Source of the DNA: Candidatus Delongbacteria bacterium | GTDB lineage: Bacteria; UBA4055 | Length of the DNA stretch: 9,265 nucleotides | NCBI GenBank assembly: GCA_028702975.1 | Contig: JAQVNT010000050.1 | Span: 1 to 9,265 of the forward strand | Direction: 5' to 3' | In this document: in pieces, positions 1 to 6,355 of the stretch | Numbering within the stretch: the first letter of the stretch is position 1 | Layout: every line of letters begins with the position of its first letter | Notes under the pieces: generated by a model | Databases searched by the model: none | What the model was told of the DNA's origin: nothing | What the model saw: the letters and a program-made list of their open reading frames with translations, nothing else | Made by a program: the position numbers and the translations under genes

Positions 1-1383
1 ACCGTGCTCGCTGAGGACGGCAGCAAAATGTCGAAGTCCAAGAAGAATTATCCGCCGGTCACAGATATACTTGACAAATACGGCGCCGACGCGATGAGAA
101 TGTATCTCATAAACTCGCCGGCGGTAAGAGCGGAGAACCTGAGATTCTCCGAGACCGGAATAATGGAAGTGATAAAAAAGGTGATGCTGCCGCTCTGGAA
201 CAGCTACAGTTTCCTCGTCACTTACGCAAACATAGACAAATGGGAGCCGCAGCCTGAGTATTTCAAGCCGGAAGACCTGACTAACGATCTGGACAAGTGG
301 ATAATGTCATACCTGCAGAGTCTCACCAAAGAGGTCAACGAGCAGATGTCGGCGTATAAGCTTTATAATGTTCTGCCGGCTATGACGGTCTTTATCGACA
401 GGCTTACTAACTGGTATATAAGGCGTTCAAGAAGAAGATTCTGGAAAAGCGGTAACGATCAGGATAAACTGCACGCTTACGAAACACTTTATGAAGTTCT
501 CTCGATATTAACGAAACTGATCGCTCCGGTCATGCCTTTTATAGCCGAAGAACTTTATCAAAACCTCGAGCTTACCGCATATCCTAATGCCGCTCCTTCA
601 GTTCATCTCAGGGACTATCCCGAAGTTGACGAAAGGTTCATAGATATAGAGCTTGAAGAAAAAATGTCGTTCGTGGAAACAGCTGTAAGGCTGGGAAGAA
701 TACTCAGGAACGAGAAGAACATAAAGATCAGGCAGCCTCTCTCGAACTTCACTGTAGTAGCCAACAGGGAAATAACCCAGAACGCGGTAAGGGAATACAG
801 CGGGCTTATAAAAGAGGAGCTCAATGTTAAGAACGTGACAGTTATAGTTAACGAGGAGGAACTCGCTAAAATAACCGCCAAACCTAATTTCAGACTTCTC
901 GGCAAAAAATTCGGCTCAAAAGTCAAAAGTATAGCTGAAGGGATATCGTCGCTTTCTCTGAAAGATATACGGGCATTAGAGCAGGGAGGCTCAGTCGCGA
1001 TAGAAGGTGAAACGATAACAGTCGAAGACCTGACAGTTCAGCATGAGTCAAAACAGGGTATATTCTCGGCATCCGAAGGAGACATAACAGTTTCATTAGA
1101 CACCACCGTAACGCCTGAACTTTTGGCGGAGTGTCACGCAAGAGAGCTGATAAACAGGATACAGAACATGAGGAAGGAAAGCGGTTATGAGATATCCGAC
1201 AGAATAAATGTTACTTACAATGCGGGGGAAGAGCTTGCCGGCGCCATAACCAAACTTAACAGCTACATAGCGTCTGAAACTCTGAGCGTCAGGATCGATA
1301 AGGATGAGAATATAGAAGCCGATGCAGCGGAACTTGAAATAAACGGTCTGACCTGCAGGCTTAAGATCGAAAAAGCAAAATAA
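1..1383 (+). CDS. ileS: Isoleucyl-tRNA synthetase, type 2 (eukaryote-like), C-terminal part
   Basis: Charges tRNA-Ile with isoleucine in the cytoplasm. The gene enters from the left edge in frame 1, so the Rossmann N-half and editing domain are missing; 460 residues remain of a protein usually a little over 1,000 long. The class I KMSKS signature lies at residues 9-13 of the visible part, followed by KYGADAMRMYLINSP and AVRAENLRF. These resemble human and yeast cytosolic IleRS more than the E. coli enzyme. An anticodon-binding helical domain follows (about residues 85-235), then the C-terminal extension typical of type 2 enzymes (EELNVKNV, KPNFRLLGKKFG, LDTTVTPELL, SGYEISDRI). The CxxC zinc-finger tail of E. 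coli-type IleRS is absent, as expected for type 2. The next gene starts 30 nt after the TAA, so the two are probably co-transcribed. Confidence 0.96.
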   Translation, partial: TVLAEDGSKMSKSKKNYPPVTDILDKYGADAMRMYLINSPAVRAENLRFSETGIMEVIKKVMLPLWNSYSFLVTYANIDKWEPQPEYFKPEDLTNDLDKWIMSYLQSLTKEVNEQMSAYKLYNVLPAMTVFIDRLTNWYIRRSRRRFWKSGNDQDKLHAYETLYEVLSILTKLIAPVMPFIAEELYQNLELTAYPNAAPSVHLRDYPEVDERFIDIELEEKMSFVETAVRLGRILRNEKNIKIRQPLSNFTVVANREITQNAVREYSGLIKEELNVKNVTVIVNEEELAKITAKPNFRLLGKKFGSKVKSIAEGISSLSLKDIRALEQGGSVAIEGETITVEDLTVQHESKQGIFSASEGDITVSLDTTVTPELLAECHARELINRIQNMRKESGYEISDRINVTYNAGEELAGAITKLNSYIASETLSVRIDKDENIEADAAELEINGLTCRLKIEKAK

Positions 1384-1413
1384 TCTAAGATAAACAGAAA
1401 CAAAGGAGCTACT

Positions 1414-1788
1414 ATGGCCGAAAAAATGAAATACACCAAACCCGAGCTGGAAGTCTTTAAAAAGATAATTTTGGAGCAGATCGAGGAGACAAAAGAGATC
1501 ATTGACCACAACCTCTCGAACAATTCCGAATCTATCACAGAACAGACAGGAGAAACACACACTGAAGAACTCGGTACGGAGCATCAGGCCAGGGAGCTTG
1601 ATTTCTACATAGCTCAGAGAGAGGGTAAATTCATTACGAACCTTGAAGGAGCTTTGAAAAGAATAGAGACCGGCACTTACGGTGTATGCAGGTCATGCGG
1701 TAAACTCATCGACAAGAAAAGGCTTAAGATAGTGCCGCATGCTACTCTGTGCTTTGACTGCAAGAATAACAAAGAGAGAAAAGATTAA
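1414..1788 (+). CDS. TraR/DksA family C4 zinc-finger protein
   Basis: A 124-residue protein of the DksA/TraR family; known members bind in the RNA polymerase secondary channel and adjust initiation, often with ppGpp. Residues about 8-85 are predicted coiled-coil or helical hairpin (KPELEVFKKIILEQIEETKE and FITNLEGALKRIETGTYG). They are followed by a C-x2-C-x17-C-x2-C zinc finger at Cys92, Cys95, Cys113 and Cys116. The start is supported by AAGGAG at 1403-1408, 5 nt before the ATG. In a gapless by-eye alignment with E. coli DksA, the coiled-coil tip motif DxxDxA (Asp71, Asp74, Ala76) reads H49-x2-E52-x-G54, so the classic acidic tip is not conserved. The gene sits between ileS and lspA, an order I recall from Bacteroidota and relatives. 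Family assignment is firm; whether it acts as true DksA is not known. Confidence 0.93.
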   Translation: MAEKMKYTKPELEVFKKIILEQIEETKEIIDHNLSNNSESITEQTGETHTEELGTEHQARELDFYIAQREGKFITNLEGALKRIETGTYGVCRSCGKLIDKKRLKIVPHATLCFDCKNNKERKD

Positions 1789-1798
1789 AGACCGGAGA

Positions 1799-2323
1799 AT
1801 GAACTGTTTTTTTAAACTGTTAAAGCAGAGAGCCGCATTTATTGCTGTTTCAGCTTTTATCGTGGCCGCGGACAGAATATCCAAGAACTATTTTGAGGAT
1901 TATCTTTCGGGTGTCGAAGGAAATTCTGTCAGGGCTCTGGGCGACAGTTTTGCCAGATTCACTCTGGCTTACAATGAGGGGATCGCCTTCAGCATAGATC
2001 TCGGGGGGAGGTATGTTCTTTCTACCGTCTCGGGGATCGCGTCGCTGGTACTCATATATCTGATCTTCAGTACCGATATCGGCAAACGAACAGAACTTTG
2101 GGCTCTGAGCCTGATCCTCGGAGGCGCGGCGGGGAATCTGATAGACAGGATAACTACCGGAAGAGTAGTCGATTTTATTGACTGCGATTTTCCCGACTTC
2201 ATTATGCACAGGTGGCCGGTATTTAACCTTGCAGATTCGTTCATAACGGTGGGAATGGTCTTTCTTTTCATACACTTTATTTTCTTTGAAAAAGGAGCTG
2301 TCAAAACCGATGATTTATCTTGA
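1799..2323 (+). CDS. lspA: Lipoprotein signal peptidase (signal peptidase II)
   Basis: Inner-membrane aspartyl protease that removes the signal peptide from lipidated prolipoproteins. It has 174 residues, a normal size, with four hydrophobic segments at about 11-27, 73-91, 102-115 and 144-163. Family motifs are present: DRISK at 25-29 (usual DQxTK), YNEGIAFS at 58-65, GGAAGNLIDR at 108-117, GRVVDFID at 121-128 and FNLADS at 142-147. By comparison with Pseudomonas LspA, the catalytic pair should be Asp125 and Asp146. An ATG at 1739 is also in frame but would overlap the preceding gene by 50 nt and add a basic tail foreign to the family, so I chose 1799. GGAG at 1794-1797 lies only 1 nt before that ATG, so initiation may depend on coupling to the upstream gene, whose stop is 10 nt away. 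Confidence 0.94.
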   Translation: MNCFFKLLKQRAAFIAVSAFIVAADRISKNYFEDYLSGVEGNSVRALGDSFARFTLAYNEGIAFSIDLGGRYVLSTVSGIASLVLIYLIFSTDIGKRTELWALSLILGGAAGNLIDRITTGRVVDFIDCDFPDFIMHRWPVFNLADSFITVGMVFLFIHFIFFEKGAVKTDDLS

Positions 2324-2348
2324 CATAAAAGATGTTATTGACTATATT
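2320..2348 (+). promoter_or_regulatory. Predicted sigma70-type promoter for thrS-infC-rpmI-rplT
   Basis: TTGACA at 2320-2325 is a perfect -35 box. After a 17-bp spacer comes TATATT at 2343-2348 (5 of 6 to the -10 consensus). The TGA stop of lspA is inside the -35 box. Transcription would begin near 2355, giving a leader of roughly 48 nt before thrS. A second, weaker pair (TTGACT 2338-2343, 17 bp, TAAACT 2361-2366) lies just downstream. The prediction is from sequence only, but it explains the 79-nt gap in an otherwise tight gene run. Confidence 0.7.
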
Positions 2349-2370
2349 ATCAGGCTTTTGTAAACTGTAA

Positions 2371-2387
2371 GGGCATCAGGAATGCCC
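2371..2387 (+). promoter_or_regulatory. Hairpin in the thrS leader
   Basis: GGGCAT (2371-2376) and ATGCCC (2382-2387) form a perfect 6-bp stem with a CAGGA loop. It ends 5 nt before the thrS ribosome binding site GAGGA (2393-2397). There is no following U-run, so it is not an intrinsic terminator. It could stabilise the mRNA 5' end or act as a translational operator, as leader structures do in E. coli thrS; the loop does not carry an obvious Thr anticodon. The function is inferred. Confidence 0.5.
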
Positions 2388-2402
2388 GGCTAGAGGAAGA
2401 AA

Positions 2403-4334
2403 ATGATCAAAGTAAAATTCCCCGACGGGAATGTAAAGGAATACGCTGAAGGAACTCTCGCGATCGAAGTCGCGAAGAGCATCAGTTCATCTTTGGCAAA
2501 AGAAGTGCTGGCGGTCCAGATCGACGGCAAATTAAAAGATCTTGGTTCCGGGCTTGAGTCGGACTGCGTTTTAAAATTTGTCAAGTTCTCCGATCCGGAA
2601 GGAAAGGATGTTTACTGGCATTCAACATCTCACATTATGGCTCAGGCGGTAGTGAGGCTGTTCCCGGGCACAAAGGTCGCGATAGGTCCGTCAATAGAGC
2701 AGGGTTTTTATTACGATTTCGAGCATGAACCTTTTACCGATGACGAACTGGAAAAAGTAGAAAAAGAAGTTCAGAAGATCATAAAGGAAAATCAAAAATT
2801 CGAAAGGAAGGTCGTGAGCAGAAACGAAGCGCTCGATTTTTTCAGTTCGAAGAATGAAATATACAAGGTCGAGCTGATCGAAGCTCTGCCTGAAGGCGAA
2901 ACGATCTCCATGTACACGAACGGCGAATTCACAGACCTCTGCCGCGGGCCGCATCTGATGGGCACTGGGTCAGTAAAGAAATTCAAGGTTCTTTCAAGTT
3001 CCGGCGCATACTGGAGAGGCGATTCAAAGAACGCTATGCTGCAGAGGATATACGGGATCAGCTTTCCGACCCAGGAAGAAATGGACTTTTTCTTAAAAGT
3101 CAGGGAAGAGGCTGAAAAAAGAGACCACAGGAAGCTCGGAAGGGAACTTGACCTGTTCAGCTTTCATCCGGAAGCTCCCGGAATGCCCTTCTATCACCAC
3201 AACGGCATGATAGTAAAGCAGCTTTTGATAGACTACTGGAGATACGAGCACAACATAGACGGATATAAAGAGATCCAGACACCGCAGCTCATGAGCAAGA
3301 CCCTTTGGGAGACTTCGGGACACTGGTTCAACTACAAAGAGAATATGTTCACCACTGAGACCGAGGGCACGGAATTCGCGGTCAAGCCTATGAACTGCCC
3401 GGGCGGGATGCTCTGGTACAAAGCCGGCCTGCACTCGTACAGGGAATTACCGATGCGCATATCTGAGCTCGGCCATGTGCACAGAAAAGAATTCTCAGGA
3501 GCTTTGACAGGCCTGTTCAGGGTCATGGCTTTTACTCAGGATGATGCCCATATATTCATGACGCCGTCTCAGATAAAGCAGGAGATACTTGGAGTAATAA
3601 GGCTGACCGACAGGATATACAGGACTTTCGGACTTGAATATTCGCTCGCGCTTTCGACGAAGGGCGAGAAATATATCGGAACTCTCGAGAACTGGGAAGT
3701 GGCTACGAGCGGTCTCAAAGCAGCTCTTGACGAATACGGTATGCCTTATGTTGTAAACGAAGGTGATGCGGCTTTCTACGGCCCGAAAATAGATATTTAT
3801 GTAAAAAATGCTCTCGGAAAGGCATGGCAGTGCGGTACAATACAGCTCGACATGAACCTGCCGGAAAGATTTGACCTGACCTATGTCGATGAAAATTCGG
3901 ACAAGAAAAGGGTTATAATGATCCACAGAGCGCTTTACGGATCGATCGAAAGGTTCCTTGGAATAATTCTCGAGCATTTCGGCGGCTTCTTCCCGTTATG
4001 GCTGGCTCCCGTTCAGATAGCAGTGATGCCGGTCAGTGAAAGGTTCAATGATTTTGCTTCTGATGTAAGGAATAAGCTTACTGAAGCCGGATTCAGGGTA
4101 GAGTTCGATGAAAGGAGCGAAAAGATCGGCTACAAGATAAGGGAAGCCGAAAGCGTCAAAAAAGTTCCGTACATGCTCGTGATCGGAGAAAAGGAAAAAG
4201 ACACTGGTCTATTTACGGTCAGACAGCATAAAAAAGGCAATATAGGCGAATTCGAGCTTTCTGCTTTCATAGAAAAGATCAGACATGAGACAGATAAAAG
4301 AATACTCCCTGAAGGATACAAAATTGAAATATAA
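2403..4334 (+). CDS. thrS: Threonyl-tRNA synthetase
   Basis: Class II synthetase that charges tRNA-Thr and edits mischarged Ser-tRNA-Thr. At 643 residues it matches the E. coli length (642). Domains in order: TGS (about 1-62); N2 editing domain (about 65-225) with HSTSH (His73, His77) and CRGPH (Cys180, His184); catalytic core (about 240-530); and C-terminal anticodon-binding domain (about 535-640). Zinc ligands are Cys332 (MNCPGG), His383 (QDDAH) and His508 (MIHRA). Motif 2 is visible around Arg361-Glu363 and GLFRVMAFTQDDAH, and motif 3 at LYGSIERFLGIILEH. GAGGA at 2393-2397 lies 5 nt before the ATG. It heads the thrS-infC-rpmI-rplT cluster also known in E. coli, with infC 20 nt downstream. 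All catalytic and editing residues I looked for are intact. Confidence 0.98.
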   Translation: MIKVKFPDGNVKEYAEGTLAIEVAKSISSSLAKEVLAVQIDGKLKDLGSGLESDCVLKFVKFSDPEGKDVYWHSTSHIMAQAVVRLFPGTKVAIGPSIEQGFYYDFEHEPFTDDELEKVEKEVQKIIKENQKFERKVVSRNEALDFFSSKNEIYKVELIEALPEGETISMYTNGEFTDLCRGPHLMGTGSVKKFKVLSSSGAYWRGDSKNAMLQRIYGISFPTQEEMDFFLKVREEAEKRDHRKLGRELDLFSFHPEAPGMPFYHHNGMIVKQLLIDYWRYEHNIDGYKEIQTPQLMSKTLWETSGHWFNYKENMFTTETEGTEFAVKPMNCPGGMLWYKAGLHSYRELPMRISELGHVHRKEFSGALTGLFRVMAFTQDDAHIFMTPSQIKQEILGVIRLTDRIYRTFGLEYSLALSTKGEKYIGTLENWEVATSGLKAALDEYGMPYVVNEGDAAFYGPKIDIYVKNALGKAWQCGTIQLDMNLPERFDLTYVDENSDKKRVIMIHRALYGSIERFLGIILEHFGGFFPLWLAPVQIAVMPVSERFNDFASDVRNKLTEAGFRVEFDERSEKIGYKIREAESVKKVPYMLVIGEKEKDTGLFTVRQHKKGNIGEFELSAFIEKIRHETDKRILPEGYKIEI

Positions 4335-4343
4335 ATTAATTAA

Positions 4344-4357
4344 AGAGGTGCGGTATT
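4344..4357 (+). promoter_or_regulatory. infC ribosome binding site with AUU start codon
   Basis: AGAGG at 4344-4348 (within AAAGAGGTG) stands 6 nt before an ATT codon at 4355-4357. This codon opens the frame that leads without a stop into the conserved IF3 sequence. The later in-frame ATG at 4412 has no comparable Shine-Dalgarno site at the right distance. AUU as the infC start is well known in E. coli, where IF3 discourages initiation at non-standard codons and so limits its own synthesis. Confidence 0.85.
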
Positions 4358-4897
4358 AAAAAAGGCTTTGCTTTTAAAAAGAAAGATGAAAATGATCTCA
4401 ATATCAATGAGATGATAACTCACGAAAAGGTGAGACTGATAGACGAGAACGGGGAACAGCTTGGAATAGTCACTTCCAGAGAGGCTAATGAGATAGCAGC
4501 CTCCAAAAGTCTGGATCTGGTTGAAATAGCTCCGACAGCAAAACCGCCTGTCTGCAAGATCATAGATTACGGAAAATACCGTTACGAGCTGCAGAAAAAG
4601 GAGAAGGAAAGCAAAAAGAAGCAGCATACTGTTTCTTTGAAGACTATCAGAATAATGTCGGTCAATATTGATGATCACGACATTGAGATCAAGTCAAAGA
4701 AAGCAAGAGAATTTCTTGAGGAAGGCAATAAGGTCAAGGTTTTCCTGCAGTACAGGGGCAGGGAGATAGCTCATAGGGAAATGGGAATGGCACTATTGAA
4801 GACTTTTTTCGGATTTATCGAAGATATCGCTAAAATAGACAAAGAGATAGAACAGGAAGGGAACAGAAGAATTTCAATGATAATCACCAAAAAATAA
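4355..4897 (+). CDS. infC: Translation initiation factor IF-3 (AUU start)
   Basis: Binds the 30S subunit, prevents premature 50S joining and proofreads the initiator tRNA and start codon. Starting at ATT 4355, the protein is 180 residues, the length of E. coli IF3. The first ATG (4412) would make it 161 residues and cut off the N-terminal basic stretch KKGFAFKKKDENDLNINE, whose end matches the usual (V/I)NE of IF3. The N-domain spans about 16-85 (VRLIDENGEQLGIV, ASKSLDLVEIAP, KPPVCKI). The family signature KIIDYGKYRYELQKK is at 68-82. A lysine-rich linker and the C-domain follow (SVNIDDHDIEIKSKKAREFL, VKVFLQYRGREIAH). The rare start predicts autoregulation by IF3 itself. It lies 20 nt after thrS and 30 nt before rpmI. 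Confidence 0.95.
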   Translation: MKKGFAFKKKDENDLNINEMITHEKVRLIDENGEQLGIVTSREANEIAASKSLDLVEIAPTAKPPVCKIIDYGKYRYELQKKEKESKKKQHTVSLKTIRIMSVNIDDHDIEIKSKKAREFLEEGNKVKVFLQYRGREIAHREMGMALLKTFFGFIEDIAKIDKEIEQEGNRRISMIITKK

Positions 4898-4927
4898 CGC
4901 AGAAAAAACGGGTAAGGAGTAACGCAA

Positions 4928-5125
4928 ATGCCAAAGATCAAGTCGCACAGGGCAGCCAGGAAAAGGATGAGACTTACTTCAAGCGGGAAAGTAAAGATCG
5001 GTTCCGCTTTCACAAGCCATCTTTTGACCAACAGGTCTGCAAAAAGAAAAAGAAAACTCAGAAGAGGCGGAATACTCTCAGCAGTAGATTCCGTAAAAGC
5101 AAGGCAACTAATAAAAGGCAGTTAA
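4928..5125 (+). CDS. rpmI: 50S ribosomal protein L35
   Basis: Small basic protein of the large ribosomal subunit. It has 65 residues, the usual size, opening with MPKIKSHRAARKRMRLTSSG and carrying the typical SHLLTNRSAKRKRKLRR core, very rich in Lys and Arg for 23S rRNA binding. AAGGAG at 4914-4919 is 8 nt before the ATG. It sits in the universal infC-rpmI-rplT order. The last codons and the stop lie in a small hairpin (5118-5133) just before the rplT ribosome binding site. Confidence 0.97.
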   Translation: MPKIKSHRAARKRMRLTSSGKVKIGSAFTSHLLTNRSAKRKRKLRRGGILSAVDSVKARQLIKGS

Positions 5126-5133
5126 GAAACTGC
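5118..5133 (+). promoter_or_regulatory. Hairpin across the rpmI stop codon, upstream of rplT
   Basis: GCAGTT (5118-5123) and AACTGC (5128-5133) form a perfect 6-bp stem with an AAGA tetraloop, and a possible extra G-U pair (5117/5134). The TAA stop of rpmI (5123-5125) is in the stem-loop, and the rplT AAGGAG follows 7 nt later. There is no U-run. It may affect rpmI-rplT translational coupling or L20 feedback; this is inference, as L20 is known to regulate this operon in other bacteria. Confidence 0.45.
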
Positions 5134-5151
5134 TAAAACAAAGGAGCTAAA

Positions 5152-5496
5152 ATGCCAAGAGCTAACACAAGAGTAGCCTCCCGTAACCGCAGGAAGAAGG
5201 TCTTAAAGGCCGCCAAAGGTTATTGGGGAAGACGAAGTAAGCTGATCGAATCCGCTTACGACGCGACCAAGAAGGCGGGTCAATACGCCTACAGAGACAG
5301 AAAAGTCAAAAAAAGAAAATTCAGAGAGCTGTGGATAATCAGGATCAATGCGGCGGCAAGGTTAAACGGTCTGTCGTATTCTGATTTCATGCACAAATTA
5401 TCTCTTAAGAATATAGATCTGGACAGGAAAGTTCTTGCATCTATGGCAGTTGAAGATCCAGAAGGATTCAAAAAACTCGTTGAAAGCGTTAAGTAG
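5152..5496 (+). CDS. rplT: 50S ribosomal protein L20
   Basis: Early-assembly 23S rRNA-binding protein of the large subunit; in E. coli and Bacillus it also represses its own operon. The 114 residues are close to the usual 115-119. It starts MPRANTRVASRNRRKKVLK, then GYWGRRSKL, QYAYRDRKVKKRKFRELWI and RINAAARLNGLSYSDFM, all classic L20. A basic N-terminal extension precedes the globular C-domain (about 60-114). AAGGAG at 5141-5146 is 5 nt before the ATG. It is the last gene of the plus-strand block; a hairpin terminator begins 4 nt after its TAG stop. Confidence 0.98.
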   Translation: MPRANTRVASRNRRKKVLKAAKGYWGRRSKLIESAYDATKKAGQYAYRDRKVKKRKFRELWIIRINAAARLNGLSYSDFMHKLSLKNIDLDRKVLASMAVEDPEGFKKLVESVK

Positions 5497-5500
5497 CACA

Positions 5501-5527
5501 AAAAAGGCGGTCTTGGACCGCCTTTTT
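5501..5527. terminator. Bidirectional intrinsic terminator between rplT and rnc
   Basis: AAAAAGGCGGTC (5501-5512) pairs perfectly with GACCGCCTTTTT (5516-5527) around a TTG loop: a GC-rich 7-bp core flanked by A5 and T5. The T-run follows the stem on the plus strand, and the A5 becomes a U-run on the minus strand. It can therefore end both rplT transcription and the converging rnc transcription (rnc stop at 5550). Confidence 0.92.
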
Positions 5528-5549
5528 CATTTTATATAAAAATAACCTG

Positions 5550-6353
5550 TTAAATATCCTGACCCGTATCTTTATCTTTAAGACTGTCCAAAAAATTTAC
5601 ATCATCCGAGATCATTTCGAGTGCTTTTGCGCTGGCTTCCTGCTCCGCTCTCTTCTTGGAATTTGATATTCCGTTAGTGATGACTTTATCATTTATCATA
5701 ACATTGACAGTAAATATCTTGTCGTGCTCAGGCCCCTCTGTATTTACAGTCTCATACCTGGGAGGGGGATACCCGTGAGACTGAACAAGTTCGAGAAGCT
5801 CTGATTTGAAATTCGAGAATTTCATTCCTGATAAATTATCGGCGCTGTCCGGCAGTATCAGCAGTCCGATCACCCTTTCCGCCTTTTCCATCCCGCCGTC
5901 CAGGTAAACCGCTCCTATCAGAGCTTCCATGCAGTCTTCAAGGATCGAATTCTTATCCCTTCCCCCTGATCTTTCTTCGAATTCGCTCAACAGAATGAAT
6001 TTTCCCAGATCCAGTTCTTTAGCGGCAGCGCTCAGATTTTCTCCGGAAACAAGGACTGACCTCATTTTAGTAAGATCTCCCTCCTGTTTGTCTAAGAATT
6101 TGTTATAGAAATATTTCCCTACGATGAAATTCAGAACAGAATCCCCCAAGAACTCCAGCCTCTCATTAGAATCGGCTCTATGACCGTTCCCGTGTTTTGA
6201 AGTATAAGATCTGTGTGTAAGCGCCTGGATCAGCAGGTGTTTATCTTTGAATCTGTATGAAATAATATCCTCAAGCTCCCTGATGTTTTCAAGGAGCTTC
6301 TGAGGTATATTCAGATCTCTGGAGAATAGTCTTAAGAAAAGATTACGCAGCAA
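5550..6353 (-). CDS. rnc: Ribonuclease III
   Basis: Double-strand-specific endoribonuclease for rRNA precursor processing and mRNA turnover. It has 267 residues: a catalytic domain (about 25-165) and a double-stranded-RNA-binding domain (about 180-250). The signature ERLEFLGDS holds Glu64, Glu67 and Asp71, and EDCMEALIGA holds Asp140 and Glu143; these match the E. coli active-site residues. The dsRBD ends with the typical SKKRAEQEASAKALEMI. The only sensible start is TTG at 6353, 2 nt after the fabF stop, with GAAGGG at the end of fabF as ribosome binding site. There is no in-frame ATG until after the signature motif. The N-terminal extension (MLRNLFLRLFSRD) and short acidic tail are unremarkable. 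It is the last gene of acpP-fabF-rnc and is probably translated by coupling. Confidence 0.96.
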   Translation of the reverse strand: MLRNLFLRLFSRDLNIPQKLLENIRELEDIISYRFKDKHLLIQALTHRSYTSKHGNGHRADSNERLEFLGDSVLNFIVGKYFYNKFLDKQEGDLTKMRSVLVSGENLSAAAKELDLGKFILLSEFEERSGGRDKNSILEDCMEALIGAVYLDGGMEKAERVIGLLILPDSADNLSGMKFSNFKSELLELVQSHGYPPPRYETVNTEGPEHDKIFTVNVMINDKVITNGISNSKKRAEQEASAKALEMISDDVNFLDSLKDKDTGQDI

Positions 6354-6355
6354 TT

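Noticed and set aside
1739..1798. Upstream in-frame ATG at 1739 as the lspA start
   Set aside because: It lies inside the DksA-like gene, has no ribosome binding site, and adds a basic 20-residue tail that does not fit the family.
2310..2363. 17-codon open frame overlapping the lspA end, with AAGGAG 12 nt upstream, as a leader peptide for thrS
   Set aside because: It has no Thr codons, its spacing to the AAGGAG is too long, and it overlies the predicted promoter hexamers, which explain the region better.
4359..4378. Possible AAAAG/CTTTT hairpin near the start of infC as a terminator after thrS
   Set aside because: Only five weak A-U-rich pairs, and it lies inside the infC coding region that starts at AUU 4355.
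4895..4926. 7-nt direct repeat TAACGCA (4895-4901 and 4920-4926) around the rpmI ribosome binding site
   Set aside because: Too short to be distinguished from chance; one copy includes the infC stop codon.
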